Below, one piece after another: positions 1-8,499 of a DNA stretch of 64,000 nucleotides. Position 1 is the stretch's first letter; each line of letters starts with the position of its first letter. Both the position numbers and the translations under genes were made by a program. Origin of the DNA: Streptomyces sp. CB02414 (GTDB lineage: Bacteria; Actinomycetota; Actinomycetes; Streptomycetales; Streptomycetaceae); the NCBI RefSeq assembly GCF_001905385.1, contig NZ_LIPF01000009.1, positions 62,001 through 126,000 of the forward strand, in the 5' to 3' direction. The notes beneath the pieces were generated by a model, which was given only the letters and a program-made list of their open reading frames with translations, was not told where the DNA came from and did no database searches.

Positions 1-88
1 ACGCCCCTTCGCGCATCTTCTGGTGCTGCAGCGCGAGGAGGGGTACGAGGTGCTGCCGGGACCCGCGGGACTCGTCTCCCGACCCTGA
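1..88 (+). CDS. 3' end of an unrecognised protein gene (partial)
   Basis: An open frame enters from the left edge (first full codon at base 2) and stops at TGA 86-88, giving 28 residues that end LPGPAGLVSRP. Third codon positions are mostly G or C, as expected for a Streptomyces coding end. The start and the rest of the protein lie outside the window, and the visible tail carries no domain I recognise, so no function is offered. It could be a chance frame, since only 28 codons are seen. Confidence 0.45.
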   Translation, partial: RPFAHLLVLQREEGYEVLPGPAGLVSRP

Positions 89-210
89 TTCTCACCCAGA
101 GTGACGAGCCGTCCGCAATGTGCTGAACTCGTGAAGATCGCTGTGCGACACCGGGCCGGAACGCCTCAACTCCGCTTGACCCAGGGCCCGTACAGGTCTT
201 ACGTTCTGGT

Positions 211-280
211 TGTGCGGCCGTTCGAAGCCGCCCGCAGTCGCGAAGCCCCCGGTTGTTCCCCCGTGACCGGGGGCTTCGTT
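211..280 (+). ncRNA. Candidate short transcript (possible small RNA)
   Basis: A promoter-like pair, TTGACC (176-181) and TACGTT (200-205) with an 18-base spacer, is followed about 36 bases later by a perfect 12-bp hairpin at 241-278. Transcription from this promoter would make a terminated RNA of about 70 nt. The rest of the gene-free stretch 89-557 shows nothing else clear. Alternatives are an attenuated leader for the gene starting at 558, or terminator readthrough of the partial gene upstream. Confidence 0.3.
241..278 (+). terminator. Hairpin terminator
   Basis: CGAAGCCCCCGG (241-252) pairs perfectly with CCGGGGGCTTCG (267-278) around a 14-base loop, followed by TTCTG. It lies between the end of the partial gene at 88 and the start at 558, so it probably ends plus-strand transcripts here. 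Confidence 0.7.
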
Positions 281-557
281 CTGCCCTGAGCGCGTTCTGC
301 GGCTGCTCCGCGACGCTGTCCGCTCACCCTCGGTGACGTTCTCGTATGCGCCCCGTCCGCTCCCACCTCGTGGAACAGGCCTCCCCGGCGCCCTTCGGAG
401 GGAAGACCGCCGCGGGTACGATGCCCTCGGTGCGACCCGGAGCGCAGTTGCCGCGCGCACCTTGCAACTCCGGCCCGCGGCAGAGCCGTTGGCCGAGGCG
501 GCCGGCGGGCGACGGCCCGGCGGCATACCGACGGGGGCACGGTACGTGGGGGACGGG

Positions 558-2423
558 ATGGACTTCGGCACGCAGGGCCCACAGGCCCCGGCCGACCTCG
601 CCTGGCTGCGCGGCGTGGACGCCTACACCATGGGGGCGTATCCGCAGGCCGAGGAGGAGTTCCGGGCCGCGGTACGTATCGACCCCGCGATGGCCGACGG
701 CTGGCTGGGACTGCACGCGCTGCGCGTCGACACCGCCAACGCCCTGCTCAGGATGTTCCGGCACCGCGAGCGCTTCGGCGAGCAGCGCGCCCGCCACCGC
801 CGGACCCTCAACTCCTGGTACTGGCTGGGCTGGTGGGTGCAGCCCGTGCTGGAAAGCCCCCGCGACCTGCTGCTCGCGCATGCCTCCCACTGGCTGGACG
901 GCCGTCACGTCCCGGAACTGGACCGGGCCCTGGCCGGGCTGCCGCCCGTGGACACCGACGCCCAGGTCCGGTTCCTGCACGCCTGCCGTGCCTACCTGGT
1001 CAAGGACTGGGAGCAGCTCGTCCGGCACACCGACCCGCTGCTCGGTGATGCCCTGCTGGGCATCGAGGCCGGTCTGTTCAGCGGCATGGCCCGGGTGCGG
1101 CTGGAGATGTACGGGCAGGCCGAGCCGCTGCTGTCGGCGGCCCTGATGCGGTGCCGCAGCGAACAGCCGCAGCGCAAGGAGCTGCGGTACTGGCTGGCGC
1201 GGGCGCACGAGGGCACGGGCCGCAGCGCGGCGGCGCTGCCGCTGTACCGGGCCGTGCACCGCGTCGACCCCGCCTTCATGGACACCTCCGCCCGGCTGGC
1301 CGCGATCGCCGAGGGCGACGGCTACGACGACGCGGCCGACCTCGCGGGACTGGCGCAGGCCGGCCTGGGACCGGACTGCCTGGACGGCCCGGACGGGCTC
1401 GACCCCCTCTCCGGAGCCGACGAACGCGACCTCAAACTGTCCGTCCCCGAGCCCGGTCCGCCCGCCCCGCTGCCCTCGCTGTCCGGACCGCCGGTGCGCG
1501 AGAAGACCGACGGGACGGACCCTTCCCTGCCCACCGGTCCCACCGACCCCGCGTTGCTGGAGGAGGCGCTCGCCGAACTGGAGCGCATGGTGGGGCTCGA
1601 ACCGGTGAAGCGGCAGGTCAAGGCGCTGTCCGCCCAGCTGAACATGGCGCGGCTGCGGGCCGGTCAGGGGCTGCCGGTCCAGCCGCCCAAACGTCACTTC
1701 GTCTTCTCCGGCCCCTCGGGCACCGGCAAGACCACCGTCGCCCGCATCCTGGGCCGTGTCTTCTACGCCCTCGGCCTGCTCGGCGGCGACCACCTCGTGG
1801 AGGCGCAGCGGGCCGACCTGGTCGGCGAGTACCTGGGCCAGACCGCCGTGAAGGCCAACGAGCTGATCGACTCCGCGCTCGGCGGCGTCCTCTTCGTGGA
1901 CGAGGCGTACTCCCTGTCCAACTCCGGGTACGGCAAGGGGGACGCGTACGGCGACGAGGCGCTGCAGGTGCTGCTGAAGCGGGCCGAGGACAACCGGGAC
2001 CACCTGGTGGTGATCCTGGCCGGCTATCCGGAGGGCATGGACCGGCTGCTGGGCGCCAACCCCGGGCTGTCCTCGCGCTTCACGACGCGGGTCGACTTCC
2101 CCTCGTACCGGCCGCTGGAACTCACCTCGATCGGGGAGGTGCTCGCGGCGGAGAACGGTGACGTGTGGGACGAGGAGGCGCTGGACGAGTTGCGGTCGAT
2201 CGCCGGGCACGTGGTGGATCAGGGGTGGATCGACGAGCTGGGGAACGGGCGGTTCCTGCGGACGCTGTACGAGAAGAGCTGTGCGTACCGGGATCTGCGG
2301 TTGTCGGTGTATCCGGGGGTGTTGAGCCGGGACGACCTGGCGACGTTGCGGTTGCCGGACTTGATGCAGGCGTACGGGGAGGTGCTGTCGGGGAGGGGGC
2401 CGGGGGATCAGTCGGCCCTGTGA
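558..2423 (+). CDS. CbxX/EccA-type AAA+ ATPase with N-terminal TPR-like region
   Basis: A 621-residue protein. ATG 558 is chosen because GTGGGGGA lies just upstream and the protein opens MDFGTQGPQ; in-frame codons back to 333 look non-coding. Roughly residues 1-300 are helical with repeated Tyr/Ala-rich TPR-like units. An acidic, Pro-rich linker follows, then a CbxX/CfqX AAA+ domain with Walker A GPSGTGKT (about residue 385) and Walker B VLFVDEAY (about residue 442). This two-part layout is that of EccA, the cytosolic ATPase of ESX/type VII secretion. No EccB-E, EsxAB or other secretion gene is nearby, so the substrate is unknown and a secretion role is inference. Confidence 0.85.
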   Translation: MDFGTQGPQAPADLAWLRGVDAYTMGAYPQAEEEFRAAVRIDPAMADGWLGLHALRVDTANALLRMFRHRERFGEQRARHRRTLNSWYWLGWWVQPVLESPRDLLLAHASHWLDGRHVPELDRALAGLPPVDTDAQVRFLHACRAYLVKDWEQLVRHTDPLLGDALLGIEAGLFSGMARVRLEMYGQAEPLLSAALMRCRSEQPQRKELRYWLARAHEGTGRSAAALPLYRAVHRVDPAFMDTSARLAAIAEGDGYDDAADLAGLAQAGLGPDCLDGPDGLDPLSGADERDLKLSVPEPGPPAPLPSLSGPPVREKTDGTDPSLPTGPTDPALLEEALAELERMVGLEPVKRQVKALSAQLNMARLRAGQGLPVQPPKRHFVFSGPSGTGKTTVARILGRVFYALGLLGGDHLVEAQRADLVGEYLGQTAVKANELIDSALGGVLFVDEAYSLSNSGYGKGDAYGDEALQVLLKRAEDNRDHLVVILAGYPEGMDRLLGANPGLSSRFTTRVDFPSYRPLELTSIGEVLAAENGDVWDEEALDELRSIAGHVVDQGWIDELGNGRFLRTLYEKSCAYRDLRLSVYPGVLSRDDLATLRLPDLMQAYGEVLSGRGPGDQSAL

Positions 2424-2441
2424 GGCCCGCGGCCAAGGCGG

Positions 2442-3479
2442 TCACGTCGCCAAGGTCACCTCTCGGTGGGCCGGGTCCCGTACCTCGCCGACCAGGAGTT
2501 CCAGTACGTCCTCCAGGGCGACCAGGCCCAGGACCTTGCCCGACGCGTCCGTGACCTGGGCCAGGTGGGTGGCGGCGCGGCGCATCACGGTGAGGGCGTC
2601 GTCGAGGGGGAGGTCGGGGCGGAGGGTCGTCATCGGGCGCCAGAGGTGCTGCGGGACGGCCCGGTCGGGATCCTCGGCGTCGAGGACGTCCTTGACGTGG
2701 AGGTAGCCCATGAAGGGGCCCTTGCCGGCCGCGACCGGGAAGCGTGAGTACCCGGTGCGGGCGGTGAGCCCGACGATCTGGCCCGGGGTGGCCGACGGGC
2801 CGACCGTCACCAGGGACTCGCGGCCGAGCAGTACGTCCGTCACCGGGCGGGAGCCCAGTTCCAGGGCGTCCTCCAGGCGTTCCTGCTCCTCGGGGTCGAG
2901 CAGGCCGGCCTGGCCGGCGTCCTCCACCAGCCGGTTGAGCTGTGCACTGGTGAAGACGGCCTCGACCTCGTCCTTGGGCTCGACGCGGAACAGCCGCAGG
3001 ATGCCCCGGGAGCAGGCGCCCAGGGCGAAGGTGACCGGCTTGCAGAGACGGGCGAAGGCGACGAGGCCGGGGCTCAGCCACAGCGCGGTCCTCTCGGGGG
3101 CGGCCATCGCGAGGTTCTTCGGAAGCATCTCGCCGATGACGAGGTGGCAGAAGACCACGGCGGCCAGCGCGATGACGTAGCCGAGGGGGTGGATGACGCC
3201 GTGCGGCAGGTGCATCCACTCGAAGACCGGTTCCAGCAGGTGCGCGACGGTCGGTTCGGCGACCGCGCCGAGGGTGAGTGAGCAGACCGTGATGCCGAAC
3301 TGGGCGGCGGCCATCATCTGCGGCAGCCGCTCCAGGCCGTACAGCACCTGGCGGGCCCGGGCGGTGCCGAGCGGTTCGATCTGGCTGCGGCGGACCGAGA
3401 CCAGGGCGAACTCGGCGCCGACGAAGAAGCCGTTGGCGAGCACGAGCAGCGCGGCGAAGAGGAGTTGCAGGACGCTCAT
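2442..3479 (-). CDS. CNNM/DUF21-CBS membrane protein, short form
   Basis: A 345-residue protein of the hemolysin/CorC-like family. The first ~200 residues are the CNNM (DUF21) membrane domain, with its opening LLVLANGFFVGAEFALVSV helix and the IGEMLPKN motif. A CBS pair follows and ends LVALEDVLELLVGEV. The C-terminal CorC_HlyC domain is absent, unlike its neighbour. The start ATG (3479) overlaps the stop of the upstream gene as ATGA, so the two are translationally coupled. Family members are linked to Mg2+/Co2+ efflux or membrane-stress tolerance; a transport role here is inferred from family only. Confidence 0.9.
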   Translation of the reverse strand: MSVLQLLFAALLVLANGFFVGAEFALVSVRRSQIEPLGTARARQVLYGLERLPQMMAAAQFGITVCSLTLGAVAEPTVAHLLEPVFEWMHLPHGVIHPLGYVIALAAVVFCHLVIGEMLPKNLAMAAPERTALWLSPGLVAFARLCKPVTFALGACSRGILRLFRVEPKDEVEAVFTSAQLNRLVEDAGQAGLLDPEEQERLEDALELGSRPVTDVLLGRESLVTVGPSATPGQIVGLTARTGYSRFPVAAGKGPFMGYLHVKDVLDAEDPDRAVPQHLWRPMTTLRPDLPLDDALTVMRRAATHLAQVTDASGKVLGLVALEDVLELLVGEVRDPAHREVTLAT

Positions 3480-4807
3480 CGGGCGGCCTCCGGCACGGAG
3501 ACCGGTGCCGTCCGCACCAGTCGTATGCGCTCGGCGCGGTAGTGGCCGACCCGGCGGACGGAGAGGCGCCAGCCGGGCAGTTCCGCGCGGTCGCCGACGG
3601 CCGGGATGCGGCCGAGCAGGTCGGCGACGAGGCCGGCCGCGGTCTCGTACGGGCCGTCGGGGGCGTCGAGGCCGATGCGGCGCAGGGCGTCGACGCGGCA
3701 GCTGCCGTCGACGTCCCAGGCGGGCCGGCCGTCCTCGGGCGGGGCGGCGGCGAGTTCGGGGGCGTCCAGGCCGTCGTGCTCGTCGCGGACCTCGCCGACC
3801 AGCTCCTCGACGATGTCCTCCAGGGTGACGACGCCGGCCGTGCCGCCGTACTCGTCGACGACGACCGCGATGGGCTGCTCGCTTCGCAGGCGGGTGAGGA
3901 GGGGCCGGACGGGCAGGGTCTCGGGGACCAGCAGCGCCGGCTGGGCGATGCGGCCGGCGGGGGTGCGCAGCCGGTCGTGGGCGGGGACGGCGAGGGCGTC
4001 CTTGAGGTGGACCATGCCGACGATCTCGTCAATCTTCTCCCGGTAGACGGGGAAGCGGGACAGGCCGGTGGCGCGGGTCAGGTTGACCACGTCCTCGGCG
4101 GTGGCCGAGGAGTGCAGGGCGCTGACCTTCACGCGTGGGGTCATGACGTGCTGTGCGGTCAGTTCGCCCAGCGACAGCGTGCGGACGAACAGGTCGGCGG
4201 TGTCCTGTTCCAGCGCGCCGGCGCGGGCGGAGTGCCGGGCCAGGGAGACCAGTTCGTCGGGGGTGCGGGCGGAGGCCAGCTCTTCGGCGGGCTCGACGCC
4301 GAGCGTGCGGACCAGGCGGTTGGCCACGGCGTTCAGGGAGGCGATCACCGGGTGGAACAGGCGGGCGAAGGCGTGCTGGGGGCCGGCGACGAAGCGGGCG
4401 ACCTGGAGGGGCCTGGACACCGCCCAGTTCTTGGGCACCAGCTCGCCGATCACCATCTGGACCGCCGACGCCAGCAGCATGCCGACGACGACGGCGATGC
4501 CGGGGACGGCACCGTCGGGGATGCCGATCGCCGTGAAGGGACCGTCCAGGAGGCGGGCGAGCGCCGGTTCGGCGAGCATGCCGACGACGAGGGAGGTGAT
4601 GGTGATGCCGAGCTGGGTGCCGGAGAGCTGGAAGGACAGCTCCTTCAGGGACTCGACGACGCGGCGGGCGCGCCGGTCGCCGTCGGCGGCGGCCTGTTCG
4701 GCGTCGGGGCGTTCGACGGTCACCAGGCCGAACTCGGCGGCTACGAAGAAGCCGTTGGCGAGGATCAGCACGAAGGCGGCTGCCAGGAGCAGCAGGGGGG
4801 TGGTCAT
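3476..4807 (-). CDS. CNNM/DUF21-CBS-CorC membrane protein, full form
   Basis: A 443-residue paralogue of the downstream gene with the complete architecture. It has an N-terminal CNNM membrane domain (LANGFFVAAEFGLV, then VIGELVPKN), two CBS motifs (the second at VVVDEYGGTAGVVTLEDIVEELVGEV) and a C-terminal CorC_HlyC domain (WDVDGSCRVDALRRI to LPGWRLSVRRV). It is first of a two-gene unit and its last bases overlap the next start by four. Having a long and a short CNNM protein side by side suggests a hetero-oligomeric divalent-cation transporter or sensor, which is inference. Confidence 0.92.
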   Translation of the reverse strand: MTTPLLLLAAAFVLILANGFFVAAEFGLVTVERPDAEQAAADGDRRARRVVESLKELSFQLSGTQLGITITSLVVGMLAEPALARLLDGPFTAIGIPDGAVPGIAVVVGMLLASAVQMVIGELVPKNWAVSRPLQVARFVAGPQHAFARLFHPVIASLNAVANRLVRTLGVEPAEELASARTPDELVSLARHSARAGALEQDTADLFVRTLSLGELTAQHVMTPRVKVSALHSSATAEDVVNLTRATGLSRFPVYREKIDEIVGMVHLKDALAVPAHDRLRTPAGRIAQPALLVPETLPVRPLLTRLRSEQPIAVVVDEYGGTAGVVTLEDIVEELVGEVRDEHDGLDAPELAAAPPEDGRPAWDVDGSCRVDALRRIGLDAPDGPYETAAGLVADLLGRIPAVGDRAELPGWRLSVRRVGHYRAERIRLVRTAPVSVPEAAR

Positions 4808-4934
4808 GATGCCGCCGCCTGTGGGGGTTCACAGCAGGGGGCGGCGCAGGTACTGCAGGACGGTCCGTCCATCGCCGGAGGGAGTCACTCCTCGGGTAGC
4901 GGGAACCCCCGCGCACCGGGCGGAGCGACGGGGG

Positions 4935-4959
4935 CGAGGACGCGACGGCCGCGTCCTCG
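4935..4959. terminator. Hairpin terminator after the rib-his operon
   Basis: CGAGGACGCG (4935-4944) pairs perfectly with CGCGTCCTCG (4950-4959) around loop ACGGC. It sits about 50 bases past the stop of the PH-domain gene, the last gene of the minus-strand rib-his unit, and upstream of the CNNM pair. Confidence 0.65.
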
Positions 4960-5011
4960 TTCCCAGATTAATCACGAAAAGGGCGCCCGCGGCAGGGGCG
5001 GCGCTCCCGCG

Positions 5012-5479
5012 TCAGCCGCGTGGTGCCTCGGGGGCGGCGCCGGAACGGGCTTCGACGAGGGCGCGCAGGGCGCGCGCGTCCTGGATGGCGCGCTGCCGGG
5101 CGATGCCCGGCTGGATGCCGAGCGCGGGCAGGCTGGTGCCGTCGCTGAGGTCGAGGAAGGCCCAGGGGTCGCCCTGCCGGAGGTTGACCCGGAGGATCTC
5201 GGCCCAGGCCAGGCGCCGCTTGGTGGTGAGGTTGACGACGGTGACGCCCGTCTCGTCGGCGGTGACGTGGGGTCGGGCCAGCAGGAACAGGACCCCGGCG
5301 AGGAGGAGTGCGGTCAGCATGAAGCTGAGGCGCTCCCCCGTGCCGAGGCCGTTCAGCAGCATGCCGACCGCCGTGATGGCCGCGAAGGTGAGGACGGCGA
5401 GGACGGTCAGGACGGCGCGGGTGCGGCCCGGCCGGAAGGTGACGGGCAGGGCCGGCAGGTCCGGCGTGGTGTCGGGCAT
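5012..5479 (-). CDS. Small membrane protein with PH-like domain (bPH_6 type)
   Basis: A 155-residue protein with two hydrophobic segments at about residues 22-42 and 52-68. These precede a soluble PH-like beta domain with the pattern VTADETGVTVVNLTTKRRLAWAEI. This layout is common in actinobacterial PF10756-type proteins of unknown function. It starts 20 bases after hisG stops, so it is probably the last gene of the riboflavin-histidine operon. Nothing shows a direct role in either pathway. Identification of the fold is by pattern only. Confidence 0.75.
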   Translation of the reverse strand: MPDTTPDLPALPVTFRPGRTRAVLTVLAVLTFAAITAVGMLLNGLGTGERLSFMLTALLLAGVLFLLARPHVTADETGVTVVNLTTKRRLAWAEILRVNLRQGDPWAFLDLSDGTSLPALGIQPGIARQRAIQDARALRALVEARSGAAPEAPRG

Positions 5480-5499
5480 GAGATGGCTCCGGGTCCCGC

Positions 5500-6348
5500 T
5501 CAGAGGCGGCAGGCGTGGATGGCCGTGGTCAGGATGGCCCGGGCGCCGATCTCGTACAGGTCGTCCATGATCCGCTGGGCGTCCTTGGCGGGGACCATGG
5601 CGCGGACGGCGACCCAGCCCTCGTTGTGCAGCGGGGAGACGGTCGGGGACTCCAGGCCGGGGGTGAGGGCGACGGCCTTCTCCAGCTGCTCCACCCGGCA
5701 GTCGTAGTCCATCATCACGTACGTCCGGGCCACCAGGACGCCTTGCAGGCGGCGCAGGAACTGCTGGACCTTGGGTTCCTCGGCGTCCGCGCCGGAGCGG
5801 CGGATGACGACGGCCTCCGACTTCATGATGGGCTCGCCGAAGACCTCCAGGCCCGCGTTGCGCAGCGAGGTCCCGGTCTCGACGACGTCCGCGATGACCT
5901 CGGCGACGCCCAGCTCGATGGCGGTCTCGACGGCGCCGTCGAGGTGGACGACGGAGGCGTCGACGCCCTGTTCGGCCAGGTGGGCGGCGACGATGCCCTC
6001 GTAGGAGGTGGCGACGGTGCGGCCCTTGAGGTCGGTGACGCCGTTCGCGGTGCCCGGCTTGCCGGCGAAGCGGAAGGTGGAGCGGGCGAAGCCGAGCGGG
6101 AGGATCTCCTCGGCGTCGGCGCCGGAGTCGATCAGCAGGTCGCGGCCGGTGATGCCGATGTCGAGCTTGCCGGAGGAGACGTAGATCGCGATGTCGCGGG
6201 GGCGCAGGTAGAAGAACTCGACCTCGTTGGTCGGGTCGACGATGCGCAGTTCCTTGGACTCGCGGCGCTGCTGGTAGCCGGCCTCATGCAGCATCTCCCC
6301 CGCGGGGCCTGACAGGGAACCCTTGTTGGGGACGGCGATGCGCAGCAT
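5500..6348 (-). CDS. hisG: ATP phosphoribosyltransferase (long form)
   Basis: Catalyses the first step of histidine synthesis, joining ATP to PRPP. The 282-residue length is that of the long HisG, with a C-terminal ACT-like regulatory domain (end region VSPLHNEGWVAVRAMVP to AILTTAIHACRL) that binds histidine for feedback control, so no HisZ is needed. N-terminal landmarks are LRIAVPNKGSL and DIGITGRDLL; the PRPP-loop region reads ADVVETGTSLRNAGLE. It follows hisE after 47 bases. The other histidine genes are elsewhere. Confidence 0.97.
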   Translation of the reverse strand: MLRIAVPNKGSLSGPAGEMLHEAGYQQRRESKELRIVDPTNEVEFFYLRPRDIAIYVSSGKLDIGITGRDLLIDSGADAEEILPLGFARSTFRFAGKPGTANGVTDLKGRTVATSYEGIVAAHLAEQGVDASVVHLDGAVETAIELGVAEVIADVVETGTSLRNAGLEVFGEPIMKSEAVVIRRSGADAEEPKVQQFLRRLQGVLVARTYVMMDYDCRVEQLEKAVALTPGLESPTVSPLHNEGWVAVRAMVPAKDAQRIMDDLYEIGARAILTTAIHACRL

Positions 6349-6395
6349 GAGGTCGGCTTCCTTTGTGTGAAGGGGTGGAGAAAAGGGGGTTCGGC

Positions 6396-6668
6396 TTACA
6401 GGTGGGCGTAGACGTCGTCCAGGGAGATGCCGCGGGCGACCATCATCACCTGGACGTGGTACAGCAGCTGGGAGATCTCCTCGGCCGCCGCGTCCTTGCC
6501 CTCGTACTCGGCGGCCATCCAGACCTCGGCGGCCTCCTCGACGACCTTCTTGCCGATGGCATGGACCCCCTTGTCCACCAGTTCGGCGGTGCGGGAGGTG
6601 GCGGGGTCGCCGTTCGCGGCCTTGTGCTGGAGCTCGGTGAAGAGCTCCTCGAAAGTCTTCTTGGACAT
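6396..6668 (-). CDS. hisE: Phosphoribosyl-ATP pyrophosphatase
   Basis: Hydrolyses phosphoribosyl-ATP to phosphoribosyl-AMP, the second step of histidine synthesis. The protein is 90 residues from ATG 6668 (MSKKTFEEL); an in-frame ATG four codons upstream is possible but this start fits the family length. The MazG-like metal site appears as KKVVEEAAEVWMAAEYEG followed by EEISQLLYHV. It lies 34 bases after ribH stops and ahead of hisG. In many actinobacteria hisE and hisG are paired away from the main his cluster, as here. Confidence 0.96.
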   Translation of the reverse strand: MSKKTFEELFTELQHKAANGDPATSRTAELVDKGVHAIGKKVVEEAAEVWMAAEYEGKDAAAEEISQLLYHVQVMMVARGISLDDVYAHL

Positions 6669-6702
6669 GGTGCCGACCACTCTACGGGTTGTGCCGGTCG
6701 AC

Positions 6703-7188
6703 CTAACGCCAGGGTTCAGATACTGAACGGAGCGTAGCCGCCGTGGCGACGGCCGCGGTCACCGCCTCGTGGCCCTTGTCCTCGCTGGAGCCCTCGATGC
6801 CGGCCCGGTCGAGGGCCTGCTCCTCGGTGTCGCAGGTGAGGACGCCGAAGCCGACGGGGACGCCGGTCTCCACGGAGACCTGGACCAGGCCCTGGGTGAC
6901 GCCCTGGCAGACGTAGTCGAAATGGGGGGTGCCGCCGCGGATGACGACGCCGAGGGCGACGATCGCGTCGTAGCCGCGGCCGGCGAGGACCTTGGCGACG
7001 ACCGGGAGCTCGAAGCTGCCGGGGACCCTGAGCAGCGTCGGCTCGTCGATGCCCAGCTCGTGCAGGGCGCGCAGGGCGCCGTCGACCAGTCCGTCCATCA
7101 CCTTGTCGTGCCACTGTGCCGCGACGACGGCGACCCGCAGGTCCCCCACGTTGCGTACGGACAGGTCCGGTGCACCCTTGCCGCTCAC
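6703..7188 (-). CDS. ribH: 6,7-dimethyl-8-ribityllumazine synthase
   Basis: Condenses 3,4-dihydroxy-2-butanone 4-phosphate with the ribitylamino-pyrimidine to form lumazine, the penultimate step of riboflavin synthesis. The 161 residues include VPGSFELPVVAK, the ALGVVIRGGTPHFDYV segment with the conserved active-site His, and the C-terminal DRAGIEGSSEDKGHEA. The family assembles as a capsid-like 60-mer or as a pentamer. It follows ribBA by 21 bases in the riboswitch-led operon. Confidence 0.97.
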   Translation of the reverse strand: MSGKGAPDLSVRNVGDLRVAVVAAQWHDKVMDGLVDGALRALHELGIDEPTLLRVPGSFELPVVAKVLAGRGYDAIVALGVVIRGGTPHFDYVCQGVTQGLVQVSVETGVPVGFGVLTCDTEEQALDRAGIEGSSEDKGHEAVTAAVATAATLRSVSEPWR

Positions 7189-7209
7189 GTCTCTCCTCGC
7201 GTTGCTTGC

Positions 7210-8499
7210 TTACTGGTTGCCGCAGGTGGACACGGGCGTCGTGTCCAGCCAGGGCAGGTCGTGTCCCATCCGGTCCCGCTTGGTGCGCAGGTAGCGGAGG
7301 TTGTGTTCGCCCGCCTGGACGGGCATCGGCTCGCGGCCGGTGACCTGGATGCCGTGCCGTTCCAGGGCGTCGCTCTTGTCCGGGTTGTTGGTCATCAGGC
7401 GGACGGAGCGTACGCCGAGGTCGTCGAGGATCTGGGCGCCGGCGCCGTAGTCGCGGGCGTCTGCGGGCAGGCCGAGTTCCAGGTTGGCGTCGAGGGTGTC
7501 GCGGCCGCGCTCCTGGAGTTCGTAGGCGCGCAGCTTGGACATCAGGCCGATGCCGCGTCCCTCGTGGCCGCGCAGGTAGACAACCACTCCCCTGCCCTCG
7601 GCCTGGATACGGTCCAGGGAGGCGTCCAGCTGGGGGCCGCAGTCGCAGCGCTGGGAGCCGAAGACGTCGCCGGTGAGGCACTCGGAGTGGATCCGGACGA
7701 GGACGTCCTCGCCGTCGCCGACCTCGCCGTGGACGAGGGCGACGTGCTCGACGCCATCGACGGTGGAGCGGTAGCCGTGCGCCGTGAACTCGCCGTGCCG
7801 GGTGGGCAGGTGGACCTCGGCCTCGCGGCGGACGGTGGGCTCCTCGCTGCGGCGGTAGGCGATCAGGTCCTCGATGGAGATGATCGTCAGGCCGTGCTTG
7901 CGGGCGAACGGGATCAGCTCCGGCAGCCGCAGCATGCGCCCGTCCTCGCCGGCGATCTCGACGATGGCGCCGGCCGGGCGCAGGCCCGCGAGGCGGGCGA
8001 GGTCGACGGCGGCCTCGGTGTGGCCGTCGCGGACGAGGACGCCGCCGGAGCGGGCGCGGAGCGGGAAGATGTGCCCGGGGCGGACCAGGTCTGTCGGCTC
8101 GGCGGTGCCGCTCGCCAGGAGCTGGAGGGTGGTGGCGCGGTCGGAGGCGGAGATGCCGGTGCTGACGCCGTGCGCGGCGGTGGCGTCCACGGAGACGGTG
8201 AAGGCGGTCTTCATCGACTCGGTGTTGTCGTCGACCATCTGCGGCAGGCGCAGCCGGTCCAGTTCGTCGCCCTCCATGGGGGCGCAGACCAGGCCGCGGC
8301 ACTCGCTCATCATGAAGGCGACGATCTCCTCGGTCGCCTTCTCGGCGGCGATGACGAGGTCGCCCTCGTTCTCGCGGTTCTCGTCGTCGACGACGACGAC
8401 CGGGCGCCCTGCGGCGATGTCGGCGATGGCCTGTTCGACGGGGTCGAGAACGAGGTCTTCGATGCCGTCGGTGCTGTAGAGGACGGGTGCCGTGCTCAT
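7210..8499 (-). CDS. ribBA: Bifunctional DHBP synthase / GTP cyclohydrolase II
   Basis: Makes both riboflavin precursors. Residues about 1-215 form the DHBP synthase domain (DDENRENEGDLVIAAEKATEE motif region, ribulose-5-phosphate to dihydroxybutanone phosphate). About 220-429 form GTP cyclohydrolase II, with the zinc site RIHSECLTGDVFGSQRCDCG. ATG 8499 opens MSTAPVLYS, and its ATGA overlaps the ribM stop; the longer open frame upstream lies over ribM and is not used. A total of 429 residues is usual for RibBA. Confidence 0.97.
   Translation of the reverse strand: MSTAPVLYSTDGIEDLVLDPVEQAIADIAAGRPVVVVDDENRENEGDLVIAAEKATEEIVAFMMSECRGLVCAPMEGDELDRLRLPQMVDDNTESMKTAFTVSVDATAAHGVSTGISASDRATTLQLLASGTAEPTDLVRPGHIFPLRARSGGVLVRDGHTEAAVDLARLAGLRPAGAIVEIAGEDGRMLRLPELIPFARKHGLTIISIEDLIAYRRSEEPTVRREAEVHLPTRHGEFTAHGYRSTVDGVEHVALVHGEVGDGEDVLVRIHSECLTGDVFGSQRCDCGPQLDASLDRIQAEGRGVVVYLRGHEGRGIGLMSKLRAYELQERGRDTLDANLELGLPADARDYGAGAQILDDLGVRSVRLMTNNPDKSDALERHGIQVTGREPMPVQAGEHNLRYLRTKRDRMGHDLPWLDTTPVSTCGNQ

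Noticed and set aside
101..289. A 62-codon plus-strand frame after the partial gene
   Set aside because: It runs across the promoter-like boxes and the perfect hairpin at 241-278 and lacks a ribosome site.
324..2210. A 628-codon minus-strand frame opposite the AAA+ gene
   Set aside because: Low-complexity Arg/Gly/Val/Gln composition and no domain; the plus frame has Walker A and B motifs.
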